A DNA stretch of 64,000 bases from an uncultured Umboniibacter sp. (GCF_947497555.1 NZ_CANMGY010000006.1:1-64000); one strand, 5' to 3'. Counted from the stretch's first letter, positions 28,802-39,641 are shown. A program made the numbers and translations. Notes: a model not told the origin generated them from the letters alone.

Positions 28802-28812
28802 GGAGATAAAAT

Positions 28813-30084
28813 ATGAACATATTAGTTATTGGTAGCGGTGGTCGAGAGCACGCCCTGGCATGGAAGTGTGCTCAGAGCCCACTTGCAGAGCATGTATTTG
28901 TCGCACCGGGTAACGCCGGCACGGCACTTGATCCACAACTCAGCAACGTTAGTTTTGACGTCAGCAACCACGCTGAAGCGATTAATTGGGCGAAGGAAAA
29001 TAACATCGGTCTAACTATCGTTGGTCCGGAGCAACCGTTAGTAGATGGTATGGTAGATGCCTTTGAAGCGGCAGGCTTAGCAATCTTCGGGCCACGTTCA
29101 GGCGCCGCACAATTAGAAGGATCTAAGCAGTTTGCTAAGGACTTCCTCGCGCGCCACGATATTCCAACCGCCTTCTATGAGGTCTTTACGGAAGTTGCCC
29201 CTGCGCATGCTTATATTGATGAGAAAGGCGCACCAATCGTTGTCAAAGCTGATGGCTTGGCAGCAGGTAAGGGCGTGGTCGTAGCTCAGAGTACCGACGA
29301 GGCAAAGCAAGCCGTTACGGACATGCTTCAAGACAATGCCTTTGGCGATGCCGGAAGTCGTGTTGTGATTGAGGAATTCCTCGCCGGCGAAGAAGCTTCG
29401 TTTATCGTGATGGTAGACGGCGAAGACGTATTGCCGATGGCCACCAGCCAGGACCATAAAGCCCGTGACAACGGTGATTTAGGCCCGAATACTGGCGGTA
29501 TGGGTGCCTACTCACCAGCGCCGTTAGTGGATAGCGCAATGCACCAGCGAGTGATGAAGGAAGTGATCTATCCAACGGTAAAAGGAATGAACGCCGAGGG
29601 AAATTACTTCCGTGGTTTCCTCTACGCCGGCTTGATGATTGACGCTGATGGCATCCCTAAGGTTCTAGAGTTCAATGTTCGCTTTGGTGACCCTGAAACT
29701 CAACCCATCATGTCGCGCATGAAGAGTGACCTGGTAGCCCATTGCTTAGCAGCCACTCAAGGTTCGCTCGCCAACGAATCGGCTGAGTGGGACGAACGTT
29801 ATGCACTGGGGGTAGTGATGGCTGCAGGCGGTTATCCGTTCAGCTATGCGAAGTCTCGGGTTATTTCGGGTATCGAAAACGCCGACACCGTCAGTAAAGT
29901 CTTCCACGCAGGTACAGCCATCCAAGGTGAAGAGGTAGTCACCGCGGGCGGACGAGTACTGTGCGTTGTTGCGCTTGGCGACACGGTTGCCGAGGCGCAG
30001 CAAGCAGCCTATAACGGCGTAGAGAAGATTACTTGGGAAGACGAGTATCACCGCACTGATATTGGCTTTAAAGCCATTCGCTAG
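28813..30084 (+). CDS. purD: Phosphoribosylamine-glycine ligase
   Basis: PurD joins glycine to phosphoribosylamine (GAR synthetase), an early step of purine synthesis. The 423-residue ATP-grasp protein starts with NILVIGSGGREHALAW and has VKADGLAAGKGVVVA (about 140-154), EEFLAGEEASF, DHKARDNGDLGPNTGGMGAY and EFNVRFGDPETQ. purH-purD is a standard operon, here ended by a bidirectional terminator before the convergent crp gene. Confidence 0.98.
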   Translation: MNILVIGSGGREHALAWKCAQSPLAEHVFVAPGNAGTALDPQLSNVSFDVSNHAEAINWAKENNIGLTIVGPEQPLVDGMVDAFEAAGLAIFGPRSGAAQLEGSKQFAKDFLARHDIPTAFYEVFTEVAPAHAYIDEKGAPIVVKADGLAAGKGVVVAQSTDEAKQAVTDMLQDNAFGDAGSRVVIEEFLAGEEASFIVMVDGEDVLPMATSQDHKARDNGDLGPNTGGMGAYSPAPLVDSAMHQRVMKEVIYPTVKGMNAEGNYFRGFLYAGLMIDADGIPKVLEFNVRFGDPETQPIMSRMKSDLVAHCLAATQGSLANESAEWDERYALGVVMAAGGYPFSYAKSRVISGIENADTVSKVFHAGTAIQGEEVVTAGGRVLCVVALGDTVAEAQQAAYNGVEKITWEDEYHRTDIGFKAIR

Positions 30085-30102
30085 CGGCGAATCTCGGAAA
30101 CG

Positions 30103-30130
30103 AAAAAGCAGCCTTGAGGGCTGCTTTTTT
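30103..30130. terminator. Bidirectional terminator between purD and crp
   Basis: AGCAGCC and GGGCTGCT pair around a short TTGA loop, with five A on the left and six T on the right. It can serve both the plus-strand purD transcript and the minus-strand crp transcript. Confidence 0.9.
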
Positions 30131-30158
30131 ATTGGCCGGTACAAATTCGAGTAAGCAA

Positions 30159-30803
30159 TTAGCGAGTTCCGTATACCACCATAGTCTTGCCACTAACTGA
30201 AACCAGTTCCTGCTCCTCAAGATTCTTTAGGACTCGGCCTACCATCTCACGTGAACAACCAACGATACGACCAATTTCCTGACGAGTGATCTTGATCTGC
30301 ATACCATCTGGGTGTGTCATCGCATCCGGCTGTTTCGCCAAATCCAGCAACGTACGTGCTACGCGACCGGTCACATCTAAGAACGCTAGATTACCCACTT
30401 TCTGAGTAGTTTCGCGAAGACGATGAGCCATCTGCTGGCAAAGCGCCTCTAAAACTTCCGGGTGTTGGTGGCTGACTTCACGGAAGCGGGCGAAACTAAT
30501 TTCGGCAACTTCACATTCCGTTTTTGCACGGACCCAGGCAGAGCGAGTAGGCTCTTCACTAAATAGGCCCATTTCACCGAAGAAATCACCAGAATTAAGG
30601 TAGGCAACGATCATCTCGCGACCTTCGTCCTCATCTTCAATCAATACGGTTACAGAACCTTTGATAATAAAGTACAGCGCGTCGGGCCGATCACCAGCAT
30701 AAATTACCGTACTCTTTGCAGGGTAACGGCGACGATGGCAGTGATTCAAGAAGTCGCTAAACTTGTCTACCGGCGAAATAATGGGCCGAAAACTTGAGAC
30801 CAT
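30159..30803 (-). CDS. crp: cAMP receptor protein (Crp/Vfr)
   Basis: This is a global regulator of the Crp/Vfr type. The 214-residue protein has a cyclic-nucleotide domain with the cAMP pocket [20 protein letters not shown] (about 79-98), a dimerisation helix with TT at the position of Crp T127/S128, the hinge FLDVTGR, and the recognition helix region [16 protein letters not shown], almost the same as E. coli Crp. AGGAG precedes the ATG by 8 bases. Its place near trp and coq7 matches vfr in Pseudomonas. Confidence 0.95.
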   Translation of the reverse strand: MVSSFRPIISPVDKFSDFLNHCHRRRYPAKSTVIYAGDRPDALYFIIKGSVTVLIEDEDEGREMIVAYLNSGDFFGEMGLFSEEPTRSAWVRAKTECEVAEISFARFREVSHQHPEVLEALCQQMAHRLRETTQKVGNLAFLDVTGRVARTLLDLAKQPDAMTHPDGMQIKITRQEIGRIVGCSREMVGRVLKNLEEQELVSVSGKTMVVYGTR

Positions 30804-30979
30804 ACGTATAGCTCCTAGGTTTAAAGTTATTATTGTTTATCTTATCGGTATTATGAGATTAATCAAACTAACATGACCACTAGTTTCAGACGATAAATCA
30901 TTTGTTTGTGAACTAGGCTCTAATTTTCTTTATGTTATATTAGCTAAAACTCCTTAATGCATTGATTTGGAAGCAAAAA

Positions 30980-31405
30980 ATGGAATCTAAACTCAGTTGG
31001 CAGGGCGACGTTAAGTTCTTAGCAACATCGGGCAGTGGCCATCAAGTTCTTATGGATGGCCCGCCGAATTCCGGCGGTGAGAACGCAGGAGCACGCCCAA
31101 TGGAGCTCATTTTGATGGGATTATCAGGGTGCGCCAGCTTCGATGTAGTAGGTATTCTTAAGAAAGCGAAGCAAGATGTGAGCGCCGTTGATGTAGAAGT
31201 CAGCGCCAATCGAGCCGATGAGACACCCGCTGTGTTCACCGATATCCACCTGAGATTTATCGTTACCGGCAGTAATATTAAGACTGCCCTAGTGGAACGT
31301 GCGGTCAAACTCTCGTCCGAAAAGTATTGCTCCGCCTCTATTATGCTAACTCGCGGTGGGGTGAATATCACCCATGAGATTGTGATCAAGGAGCCCGCTG
31401 CATGA
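30980..31405 (+). CDS. OsmC-family protein (YhfA type)
   Basis: This is a probable thiol-dependent peroxide-handling protein of the OsmC superfamily. I choose ATG 30980 ([10 protein letters not shown]), with GGAAG 6 bases upstream, over the frame opening at 30962. The 141 residues carry the two family cysteines ([10 protein letters not shown] and [12 protein letters not shown]). The pattern is YhfA-like rather than Ohr, so it should not be taken as the target of the OhrR at 51566. It is divergent from crp, and its stop codon overlaps the coq7 start (ATGA). Confidence 0.85.
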   Translation: MESKLSWQGDVKFLATSGSGHQVLMDGPPNSGGENAGARPMELILMGLSGCASFDVVGILKKAKQDVSAVDVEVSANRADETPAVFTDIHLRFIVTGSNIKTALVERAVKLSSEKYCSASIMLTRGGVNITHEIVIKEPAA

Positions 31406-32040
31406 TTAATCTAAGTGTCATTGATAAATTTATCACCCAAAGCGATAGAGCGCTTCGTACTATCGCCGCCGGTGAACAGGCAAGTGACCGCCCCTCTCCT
31501 GCCCGGCAACAACCTCATTGTGAACTGAATGATTCTGAGCGTGCTCACGTTGCCGGCCTGATGCGCGTAAACCACGCGGGTGAAGTCTGTGCTCAGGCGC
31601 TTTATCAAGGCCAGGCTCTCACTGCAAAGCTGCCGGAAGTTCGCCAGGAAATGGAGCACGCTGCAGCCGAAGAAGTTGACCACTTGGTGTGGTGTGAAGA
31701 GCGTCTTAACGAGCTAGATGCTAAACCGAGCATTCTCAACCCGCTTTGGTATGGCATGTCATTCGCCATTGGAGCTACTGCTGGGCTTGTCTCGGATAAA
31801 GTCAGCCTGGGCTTTGTTGCGGCAACTGAAGACTTAGTCTGTGGACACCTAAGCTCTCATCTAGAGAAGCTCCCTGAAGACGATCAACGAACTCGGGCGG
31901 TGCTAGAGCAGATGCATGAGGATGAACTTCGCCATGGTGAGGCGGCGTTGGCCGCTGGGGGTTATGAGTTCCCTGCACCCATTAAACGAGGAATGTCTGA
32001 GGTGGCAAAGGTTATGACGACCTTGGCTTATCGAACCTAG
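31402..32040 (+). CDS. coq7: Demethoxyubiquinone hydroxylase Coq7
   Basis: Coq7 is a di-iron monooxygenase that hydroxylates 2-polyprenyl-3-methyl-6-methoxybenzoquinol in ubiquinone synthesis. The 212-residue protein shows the carboxylate-bridged ligand pattern [26 protein letters not shown] and [13 protein letters not shown] in a four-helix bundle. It is translationally coupled to the OsmC-family gene. The 136 bases before convergent trpC hold no clear terminator. Confidence 0.95.
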   Translation: MINLSVIDKFITQSDRALRTIAAGEQASDRPSPARQQPHCELNDSERAHVAGLMRVNHAGEVCAQALYQGQALTAKLPEVRQEMEHAAAEEVDHLVWCEERLNELDAKPSILNPLWYGMSFAIGATAGLVSDKVSLGFVAATEDLVCGHLSSHLEKLPEDDQRTRAVLEQMHEDELRHGEAALAAGGYEFPAPIKRGMSEVAKVMTTLAYRT

Positions 32041-32176
32041 ACCATAGTCATCATTTAAGGGGTACGATCAGCCGAGCATGCTAATACAGAAACTCGTTGA
32101 GTGAAGCCCCCTTTAGCCTTCAATGATGCAGCGCTCAAAATCACAGAAATTCGCTTGACTCTTGAGCTACCCGTCC

Positions 32177-32980
32177 CTAAGCCGCTGGAAAAAACAATTT
32201 TGCCAACTGGTGCCCCGGGTTCTCCGCCCGCATAAATGCCTCGCCGACCAAGAATGCTGAGACATTATTTGCTCGCATCAAGGCTACGTCTTCAGCGGTG
32301 TGAATACCGCTTTCCGTCACGACGGTACAACCTTCCGGAATACGCTCAAGCAATGCAGTTGTGGTTTCTAACGAGGTCTCAAAATTGTGCAGATTACGAT
32401 TATTAATCCCAACTAAGCTCGGATTGACGCGCAACGCAGACTCCAATTCATCCGCATCGTGAACTTCGATGAGCACATCCATTCCAAGCTTTGTAGCTAA
32501 ACCGTGGAATTCAGCTAATTGCTCATCGGAAAGAATCGCCACAATAAGCAAAATACAGTCCGCACCAAGTAGTCTTGATTCCCAAATCTGGTACGCATCA
32601 ACAACAAAATCCTTGCGCAGAATAGGCAAATCAACCTCTTCGCGAACCTGTTTTAGGTAGTCATCAGATCCCTTAAAAAAGGCGATATCAGTGAGTACCG
32701 ACAAACAGGCTGCACCATGATCTTCGTAGGCTCTGGCGATTTCCTTTGGGATAAAATTCTCGCGGATAATACCTTTACTCGGTGACGCCTTTTTCACCTC
32801 GGCAATCACGCCAGCACCCAACTTTTCTGCGCGATCTTTCAGCTGAGCCACAAAACCGCGACACGGCCTAAGTTCGTTAAGCATTAACGTTAACTTTTCC
32901 TGAGGCAAGAGGCGCTTCCGCTCTTCGACTTCCATCAACTTATGCGCGACAATCTTTTCTAATACCGTGGGTACGCTCAC
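32177..32980 (-). CDS. trpC: Indole-3-glycerol phosphate synthase
   Basis: TrpC closes the indole ring to make indole-3-glycerol phosphate. The 267-residue protein is monofunctional (no fused TrpF), starts with a GTG overlapping the trpD stop (GTGA), and has VIAEVKKASPSKGII (about 57-71), LRKDFVVDAYQI, GINNRNL (about 191-197), VTESGIH and FLVGEAFMRA. It is the last gene of trpEGDC. Confidence 0.97.
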   Translation of the reverse strand: MSVPTVLEKIVAHKLMEVEERKRLLPQEKLTLMLNELRPCRGFVAQLKDRAEKLGAGVIAEVKKASPSKGIIRENFIPKEIARAYEDHGAACLSVLTDIAFFKGSDDYLKQVREEVDLPILRKDFVVDAYQIWESRLLGADCILLIVAILSDEQLAEFHGLATKLGMDVLIEVHDADELESALRVNPSLVGINNRNLHNFETSLETTTALLERIPEGCTVVTESGIHTAEDVALMRANNVSAFLVGEAFMRAENPGHQLAKLFFPAA

Positions 32981-34008
32981 GAAAACTCTCCTAACAGCTG
33001 ACTAAACTCAGCTAATTCCTTTAACTTTTCACTGGCAACGCCCGAGGCGATCACATCCAATGCAACGGTAACGCCCTCTTTAATAGAATCTGCAGCACCG
33101 GCAACATAGAGCGCCGCACCGGCATTAAACGCTACCATCTGTGCGGCCGATTCATGATCACCCTTCAGCGCCTGCTGTAACATCGACAAACTCCCTGCCG
33201 GCCCATTGACGCAGAGTGCGCTGATATCAGCTAACGTCTCTAAGCCCACATCACTGGCGGATAATTGGTACTCATGGATTACACCATCGCGAAGTTCAGC
33301 AACTGAATTACTCGCGGCTAGCGAGAACTCATCAAGCCCGTCACCCGAATGCACCACGATGGCATGCTCGGACCCTAGCTCCATCAGCGCCTGAGCCACC
33401 GGAACAACCCAGGCTGGGTCAAATACGCCAACCACTTGGCGACGGACAGCCGCAGGATTGGTTAGCGGTCCCAACAGATTAAATACGGTGCGAACACCCA
33501 AGGCCTTTCTTGCTGGAATGGCGTACTTCATTGACGGATGATGATTAATGGCGAACATGAAGCCCAGCCCCACCTCGTCAATACAGCGTGCCAACGCAGC
33601 GCCTTGAAGGTTCAAGTTAACCCCAGCCGCTTCCAATACATCGGCCGAACCGGAACTACTGGATACGCTTCTATTACCATGCTTCGCCACCGTAACACCT
33701 GCGGCGGCCACCACTACCGAAGCCGCCGTAGAAACATTAAACAGATTGGCGCCATCACCGCCGGTTCCCACGATATCTACAGCATTCTGAGACTTAATCT
33801 CTACCGGCGACATTAAGCTACGCATCACTCCTGCTGCGGCGGCAATCTGACCCGGCGATTCACCTCGAAGCCTTAACGCCACCAAGAATCCCGAGATTAA
33901 CTCGTTGGATACTTCTCCACTCATTAGCGAAAGCATGGCTGCTCGCATCTGATCGTTGCTGAGAGGCTGATTATTCAGCAAGTACTCGAGTGCCGTTTTG
34001 ACCGCCAT
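32977..34008 (-). CDS. trpD: Anthranilate phosphoribosyltransferase
   Basis: TrpD attaches phosphoribose from PRPP to anthranilate. The 343-residue protein has the PRPP loop VGTGGDGANLFNVST (about 81-95), KHGNRSVSSSSGSADVLEA, the NPAAVRRQVVGV segment and a C-terminal NAGAALYVAG. The gene shares one base with trpG (TAATG), so the two are coupled. TrpG and TrpD are separate polypeptides here, as in Pseudomonas, unlike the E. coli fusion. Confidence 0.97.
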   Translation of the reverse strand: MAVKTALEYLLNNQPLSNDQMRAAMLSLMSGEVSNELISGFLVALRLRGESPGQIAAAAGVMRSLMSPVEIKSQNAVDIVGTGGDGANLFNVSTAASVVVAAAGVTVAKHGNRSVSSSSGSADVLEAAGVNLNLQGAALARCIDEVGLGFMFAINHHPSMKYAIPARKALGVRTVFNLLGPLTNPAAVRRQVVGVFDPAWVVPVAQALMELGSEHAIVVHSGDGLDEFSLAASNSVAELRDGVIHEYQLSASDVGLETLADISALCVNGPAGSLSMLQQALKGDHESAAQMVAFNAGAALYVAGAADSIKEGVTVALDVIASGVASEKLKELAEFSQLLGEFS

Positions 34009-34592
34009 TAGCGCGCTCCCTTTAAGAATCGTTCAAACTGATCATGACCATGCTGTGAGAGAATTGATTCTGGATGATATTGCACCCCTTCAATATCTAA
34101 CTCGCGGTGGCGAATTCCCATGATTTCTTCCATGTTGCCATGCTCATCTTGAGTCCATGCGGTCACTTCCAGACAATCGGGCACCGACGCTTTGTCAATC
34201 ACCAAGCTGTGATATCGGGTGGCCGTAAAGCCCTGTGGAAGCCCTGCAAAAACACCAACATCGCGGTGGTAAATAGGACTAGTCTTACCGTGCATCACCT
34301 GCGCGGCGCGAATAATTTTGCCACCGAATACTTGGCCGATACTTTGATGCCCTAAACAGACGCCCAGGATAGGAAGCTTCCCCTTAAAGTGCTCAATGAC
34401 AGCCATGGAGACACCCGCTTCATTCGGGGTGCAGGGGCCGGGTGAAATGATTATTTTCTCTGGCTGCAGCGCCTCAATCTGGGCAACTGACAACTCATCA
34501 TTTCGAATAACTTTAACGTCAGCCTTCAGCTCAGCTAGATACTGCACAATGTTGTAGGTGAAGGAGTCATAATTATCGATCATTAAAATCAT
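34008..34592 (-). CDS. trpG: Anthranilate synthase, glutamine amidotransferase subunit
   Basis: TrpG supplies ammonia from glutamine to TrpE; the close relative PabA is hard to exclude in general, but the operon fixes the role here. The 194-residue class I amidotransferase starts with [19 protein letters not shown], has the oxyanion loop [12 protein letters not shown], the nucleophile cysteine in [10 protein letters not shown] (about 77-86) and the HPES triad end (VQYHPESI). Its ATG overlaps the trpE stop (ATGA). Confidence 0.96.
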   Translation of the reverse strand: MILMIDNYDSFTYNIVQYLAELKADVKVIRNDELSVAQIEALQPEKIIISPGPCTPNEAGVSMAVIEHFKGKLPILGVCLGHQSIGQVFGGKIIRAAQVMHGKTSPIYHRDVGVFAGLPQGFTATRYHSLVIDKASVPDCLEVTAWTQDEHGNMEEIMGIRHRELDIEGVQYHPESILSQHGHDQFERFLKGAR

Positions 34593-36076
34593 GCCTGCTG
34601 CTCCGTGTTAGTCGTTAGCATTGAGGCTGCTCGCAGCACGGCGCGTGCCTTATTTCGAGTTTCTTGCCATTCCAAGTCTGGTTGCGAATCGGCGACTACG
34701 CCAGCACCAGCCTGAACATAAAGTCGCTCGCCCTTTAGCACGGCGGTGCGAATTGCAATAGCTGTGTCCATGTTGCCATTCCAGCCAATATAGCCCACCG
34801 CTCCACCGTAGATACCGCGGTGACTAGTTTCCAATTCATCGATGATTTCCATCGCTCGTACCTTTGGTGCACCGCTTAGCGTGCCTGCTGGCATAGCAGC
34901 TCGAAGGACATCCATACAACCTAGACCGTCACGTAATTTCCCGGTGACATTAGAGGTGATGTGCATCACGTGCGAGTAACGTTCAACCACCATCTTTTCA
35001 GTGAGTTTTACACTGCCGCTCTGCGCGACGCGTCCCACATCATTCCTCCCGAGATCGATCAACATCAGGTGCTCAGCAATCTCCTTAGGATCTGCCAATA
35101 AATCAGCCTGTAGCGCTTGGTCATCAGCTTCCGTCTTACCACGCTTGCGGGTACCGGCAATAGGTCGGACGGTGACTTCACCCTGCTCCAATCTAGCTAG
35201 AATTTCCGGTGACGAACCCACCACATGGTGATCCTCTAAATTAAGGCAGTACATATAAGGTGATGGATTTAGCAGACGTAAGGCGCGGTAGAGGTCAGTC
35301 GCCGAGTGTTTAAAGGCCATGGACATCCGTTGGGATAGCACAACTTGCATCGTATCGCCTGCAAGCACGTACTCCTTAACCTGATTTACGGCCGCTTTAA
35401 AGTCGGCTTCACTGGTGTGCAGTTGGACTTCATCTTCAATGGTCGCGTCATCATCCAGTGAAATATGACCCACTGAAGTCTGTGCCGATTTTAACTTGGC
35501 TTCAATTGATTCTAGGCGCGCCTGCGCTTGCTCGTAGGCATTGCTCGCCGTTGGATTAGCGTGAGTAATGATCTTCAGCGTCCCCGATAAGCTATCAAAT
35601 ACTATTACATCTCTCGCGAGCATCATTAATATATCAGGAGTGTCAATCTCACGGACGAGTTCTACACCCTGCAACTTAGGCTCGACTAAGCGCACCGTAT
35701 CATAGGAGAAATAGCCAACTAAACCGCCGTGGAAGCGCGGCAGACCTTCTATCTCAGGAACGCTGAATTGGTTGCGATATTCATCGATATAGTCCAGCGG
35801 ATTGCTGACTTCAAAGGCTTCAATAAGCCCACCGTTGCGGAAGATTTCTATCCGTTTGCCATAAACCTTTAAGATCTCCTCACAAGGCAAACCAATAATG
35901 GAATAACGCCCCCATTTTTCACCCCCTTCAACGGATTCGAACAGAAAACTATAGGGATCATTAGCAAGTTTTAAATAGCAAGAGACAGGCGTATCGAGAT
36001 CAGCGACAACTTCGCGTACAAGTGGGACATAATTATAGCCTTGACGGCCAAATTGGAAGAACGAATCGGGTTTCAT
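34589..36076 (-). CDS. trpE: Anthranilate synthase component I
   Basis: TrpE converts chorismate to anthranilate with ammonia from TrpG and is the feedback-inhibited entry to tryptophan synthesis. The 495-residue protein has the N-terminal regulatory region ([19 protein letters not shown], with a tryptophan-site LFES-type motif) and the C-terminal chorismate-binding domain: [49 protein letters not shown] and YGGAVGY. It heads trpEGDC. I could not find a convincing Trp-rich leader peptide in the 240 bases upstream. Confidence 0.97.
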   Translation of the reverse strand: MKPDSFFQFGRQGYNYVPLVREVVADLDTPVSCYLKLANDPYSFLFESVEGGEKWGRYSIIGLPCEEILKVYGKRIEIFRNGGLIEAFEVSNPLDYIDEYRNQFSVPEIEGLPRFHGGLVGYFSYDTVRLVEPKLQGVELVREIDTPDILMMLARDVIVFDSLSGTLKIITHANPTASNAYEQAQARLESIEAKLKSAQTSVGHISLDDDATIEDEVQLHTSEADFKAAVNQVKEYVLAGDTMQVVLSQRMSMAFKHSATDLYRALRLLNPSPYMYCLNLEDHHVVGSSPEILARLEQGEVTVRPIAGTRKRGKTEADDQALQADLLADPKEIAEHLMLIDLGRNDVGRVAQSGSVKLTEKMVVERYSHVMHITSNVTGKLRDGLGCMDVLRAAMPAGTLSGAPKVRAMEIIDELETSHRGIYGGAVGYIGWNGNMDTAIAIRTAVLKGERLYVQAGAGVVADSQPDLEWQETRNKARAVLRAASMLTTNTEQQA

Positions 36077-36240
36077 AGGGAACTCAGCAATAGTTAAACG
36101 ACTAGCAGTGACAGGAAAATGCGTCCGTTTAGCTTCGCCATCGAAGGATTAGGGGTGAGTTCATAAAAAGCGAGGTAGTCATAGCAGCCCGACGTTAGTT
36201 AAATATCATTACTTAACCCCGAGTGTACCCCAGCTTTTAA

Positions 36241-36279
36241 CAAAGAAAAACCCCATATAAACCACTAAAACCGTGGGTT
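36241..36279 (-). terminator. Probable terminator after rpe
   Basis: On the minus strand AACCC (36275-36279) pairs with GGGTT (36249-36253) around a loop of about 21 nt that can form a smaller inner stem, followed by TTTTTCTTT. It would separate rpe from trpE and is moderately supported. Confidence 0.5.
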
Positions 36280-36316
36280 ATAGGAGGCATTCCAAATGTT
36301 ATAGAGCGAACAAATT

Positions 36317-36991
36317 TCAACGCTTAGCTAACGCCAGCTCGGCACGCATCGCAGCGATCGTCGCCGTGTAGTCTTCAGTGTTATAAATCGCCGAACCCGC
36401 AACGAACGTATCGGCTCCCGCTTCGGCCACTTCGCGGATATTACTCAGACCAACACCACCATCTACCTCAAGGCGAATATCAAGTCCGGACTGATCGATG
36501 ATTGCGCGTGCTTTACGGAGCTTATCTAACGTTGCGGGAATGAATTTCTGCCCACCGAAACCTGGATTGACGCTCATCAACAGAACCATATCAACCTTTT
36601 CCAAGGTGTACTCCAGAACATCCAATGAGGTAGCAGGGTTGAATACCAAGCCGGCTTTGCAGCCGCCGTCGCGGATCATCTGTAGAGATCGATCAACGTG
36701 CTTGCTGGCCTCAGGGTGAAAGGTGATATAGCTCGCCCCAGCGTCAATAAATTGGCTGATCATCGCATCTACTGGTTCGACCATAAGATGAACATCAATA
36801 GGTGCGGTCACTCCATGGTCGCGCAGTGCTTTACACACCATTGGACCAATGGTGAGGTTGGGCACGTAATGGTTATCCATTACGTCAAAGTGCACCACGT
36901 CGGCGCCAGCCTCTAAAACCGCATCAACCTCTTCGCCTAAGCGAGCAAAATTAGCGGACAAAATGGACGGTGCAAGCCAAAAATCTTTCAT
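36317..36991 (-). CDS. rpe: Ribulose-phosphate 3-epimerase
   Basis: Rpe interconverts ribulose-5-phosphate and xylulose-5-phosphate in the pentose phosphate pathway. I start at 36991 ([11 protein letters not shown]), with GAGG 7 bases upstream, giving 224 residues; the frame opening at 37030 adds 13 unconserved residues. Motifs are [52 protein letters not shown] and LEVDGG. In Pseudomonas, gph usually lies between rpe and trpE; it is missing here. Confidence 0.96.
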   Translation of the reverse strand: MKDFWLAPSILSANFARLGEEVDAVLEAGADVVHFDVMDNHYVPNLTIGPMVCKALRDHGVTAPIDVHLMVEPVDAMISQFIDAGASYITFHPEASKHVDRSLQMIRDGGCKAGLVFNPATSLDVLEYTLEKVDMVLLMSVNPGFGGQKFIPATLDKLRKARAIIDQSGLDIRLEVDGGVGLSNIREVAEAGADTFVAGSAIYNTEDYTATIAAMRAELALAKR

Positions 36992-37205
36992 TACGATGCC
37001 TCGAATAGTCATTACGACAAGCATAACCAAAAAACACTAAAAAATCCGTGCCAATTCAAAAATCAATAACTCGCTTACTGCGTGACGATTAGTTTTTAAT
37101 CCATGCTAGATAGCGAATTTGTTCTAGGATGTGATGTAACCATCGTTTATCATACTAAGAATAATAATGACTCACTGCTGCATAGGAACTTACGTTAATT
37201 ACGAC

Positions 37206-39641
37206 ATGTTATTTAAACGAATTGCGCTAATCATCGTCGGTATAGCCTTCGCGAGCACCACAAAGGCCGAAGTGACCCAACCATCCCTCGCTAGCTGCCA
37301 GCCTGGAGCGAATGCCTCACGCTTGGATTGGGTTCCCCTTTCAGCTTTATCGGCACAGCAACTTGCCACGGTGAGGTCTCGCTGCTGCGGCGCCTATATT
37401 CCGCCCGCTGAATATCTTGCAGTGGTTGAAAACAATAGTGCTAACATGCAGCTTTTAGCTGGTTCAGATACCAGTCGTCTTGAGGACGAAGGTAATACCA
37501 GCGTCATGGAAGGCAACGTGTTCGTTCGTCAAGGTGCGCGCCAGCTAACGGCAGATATCGCACGTATTAATCAAAGTGAAAATCGCGCCGAACTCAGTGG
37601 CAATGTGACCTTTCGCGAACCCGGGGTACTGCTTATCGGAGAGCGAGCTTCGGTTACCATGAGCGAAGGCGAGGCAACGATTGATGGCGCAGAGTTTGTC
37701 ATCCATGAATCGGGTTTGCGAGGCAGAGCGGGTTCAATTAGATTAAGCGATGCCAGTTCGTTAAAGCTTCAGGATGGTGGTTTCACTAGCTGCGAACCGG
37801 GCAATGAACAATGGTATCTGCGTTCCGACACCGTAGAACTTGATACCAACACTGGGCTCGGTACCGTTACCGATGCTAAGTTTGAGGTGCTAGGCGTACC
37901 CGTACTCTATTTACCGTGGGTCCAGTTCCCTATCGACGATCGTCGAATGACGGGAATACTGTTTCCAGAATTGAAAGTAGGAAGCGACGGGGTCGATTTC
38001 TCTGTTCCCGTCTATGTAAACCTTGCTCCCAACTATGACGCGACGATTACACCACGATATATTGCGGATCGTGGCGCGGGCTTGGAAGTGGAAACTCGCT
38101 ATTTAAATCACTACCAGCAAACTGACTTAAGCGGTGCTTACTGGGAGCGAGACAAAGAATTTGACGACTCTAGATGGCTGGTTGGTATTGATCATCGAGG
38201 CGGTGAAGATCGTAATTGGTACACCCGAATTGACTACCAGCAAGTGTCGGATATTGATTATTTTCGTGACCTTGGGACCTACGGTCTAGATATTGAGGCA
38301 CAAACTAACCTTGCCCAGCATGCGGCAGTTGGCTATCAAACGGATATCTTTCACGTTGGGATTGAAACTCGGCGCTACCAAGCTATATCGGTAACCACTC
38401 AAAACCGCTACCGACAAATGCCACACATATTTGTTGAGGCTAGCTATCCATTCTTCACGGGCTTGAATGTAGGTTTCGACCTTCACAATACTAATTTTAG
38501 CGTCTACGATGACCTCGACATCGATGAAGGCCGCCGAACGAATGGCCGAGTTTTTGCAAGCTATCAGAAGGACTGGCTGCCCGGCTATCTCAAGGTAGGA
38601 TCCTCACTTCAAGCGCTCTCCTATGACTTAAGCAAAATCGGTACCGAATCGATTTCTACCCGTGAATCACATACAACAGTTCCCGTTAGCTATGTTGACG
38701 CCGGTGTCTTTTTTGAGCGATTCCAAGACGACTCCTTCGCTGCGATATCACTTGAGCCAAGACTGTTCTATACCCATGTGCCATATCAAGATCAGAGTGA
38801 TCAGGCTATTTTTGATACGACTTTACCGCTTCAAACCTACCAGGAGCTCTTCAATCCCCAGCGTTTCTCTGGTAATGATCGTATCGGTGATAACAATCGC
38901 CTGACGCTAGGCTTAACCTCTCGATTTATCGATAATGAAAGCGGTCAGGAGTGGTTAACGCTAGGCGTCGCTCAAGCTTTTTATTTCGAAAATCGCTATG
39001 TCAGTCTGCAACCTAGACTTACAAAGGATGTTATCGACAACCCAGACCTGCTTCCCGACGTAACGGATGCAGAAGGTTTAGAACTTGAGTATCTAAGACG
39101 TGACAAGTCCGATATCATGTTTGACGGTCAACTCAACCTCGCTGATGAATGGTGGATATCCTCCAATTTGAACTGGGACTCCACCGACAATCAGATAAAT
39201 CAGACCGCTAGCTACCTTCAATATAGTAAGTATGGTGAAGCGCTTGCCAATTTAGGCGTAATCTATCAACGTCGAGGTCAAGGCATTAACGCAATGACCG
39301 GGGAAGTGATTGATCGAAATACTTATCAAGGTAACTTTTCCGTCTACGCGCCTATTGCAGAGAGTAATTGGTCTGCCTTTGGCAGCTGGACACATGATAT
39401 TACCTACAGTCGTCGTATCGATTTCATGGCAGGTATTGAATACGACAGTTGCTGCTGGAGAGTGGCTTTGGCTTATCAAGAGTGGGTTGAATCGGGCACA
39501 GCAGCCGAAATTGACCAATTGAGTGAACGCAGTGCATTTCGACTGCAAATTGAACTAAAGGGTATCGGCAGTGGTCAATCTCCTGTCGACAAACTAATAA
39601 GCAGTATATATGGCTACACCGACTATGATGAAAATAACTAA
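37206..39641 (+). CDS. lptD: LPS-assembly outer-membrane protein LptD
   Basis: LptD, with the lipoprotein LptE, inserts lipopolysaccharide into the outer leaflet of the outer membrane. I favour the start at 37206, where a signal peptide (LFKRIALIIVGIAFASTTKA) begins directly, giving 811 residues. A periplasmic OstA/LptA-like jellyroll (LEDEGNTSVMEGNVFVRQGARQ onward) is followed by a large beta-barrel. Cysteines fit the disulfide scheme of E. coli LptD: one near the N-terminus, one in FTSCEPG, and the adjacent pair in YDSCCWR; there is also an extra CC near residue 60. The gene leads the surA-pdxA-rsmA-apaGH operon. Confidence 0.95.
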   Translation: MLFKRIALIIVGIAFASTTKAEVTQPSLASCQPGANASRLDWVPLSALSAQQLATVRSRCCGAYIPPAEYLAVVENNSANMQLLAGSDTSRLEDEGNTSVMEGNVFVRQGARQLTADIARINQSENRAELSGNVTFREPGVLLIGERASVTMSEGEATIDGAEFVIHESGLRGRAGSIRLSDASSLKLQDGGFTSCEPGNEQWYLRSDTVELDTNTGLGTVTDAKFEVLGVPVLYLPWVQFPIDDRRMTGILFPELKVGSDGVDFSVPVYVNLAPNYDATITPRYIADRGAGLEVETRYLNHYQQTDLSGAYWERDKEFDDSRWLVGIDHRGGEDRNWYTRIDYQQVSDIDYFRDLGTYGLDIEAQTNLAQHAAVGYQTDIFHVGIETRRYQAISVTTQNRYRQMPHIFVEASYPFFTGLNVGFDLHNTNFSVYDDLDIDEGRRTNGRVFASYQKDWLPGYLKVGSSLQALSYDLSKIGTESISTRESHTTVPVSYVDAGVFFERFQDDSFAAISLEPRLFYTHVPYQDQSDQAIFDTTLPLQTYQELFNPQRFSGNDRIGDNNRLTLGLTSRFIDNESGQEWLTLGVAQAFYFENRYVSLQPRLTKDVIDNPDLLPDVTDAEGLELEYLRRDKSDIMFDGQLNLADEWWISSNLNWDSTDNQINQTASYLQYSKYGEALANLGVIYQRRGQGINAMTGEVIDRNTYQGNFSVYAPIAESNWSAFGSWTHDITYSRRIDFMAGIEYDSCCWRVALAYQEWVESGTAAEIDQLSERSAFRLQIELKGIGSGQSPVDKLISSIYGYTDYDENN

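Noticed and set aside
30980-31405. OsmC-family gene as the Ohr partner of the OhrR at 51566
   Set aside because: The sequence pattern is YhfA-like and the gene is coupled to coq7 and divergent from crp, 20 kb away.
36090-36180. 17-codon frame MTTSLFMNSPLILRWRS as a trp leader peptide
   Set aside because: Only one Trp codon and no alternating hairpins with a T tract, so it does not meet the pattern of a trp attenuator.
37186-37206. GGAACTT before lptD as a sigma-E -35 box
   Set aside because: No matching -10 at 16-17 bases, and the position would put the transcript start inside the coding sequence.
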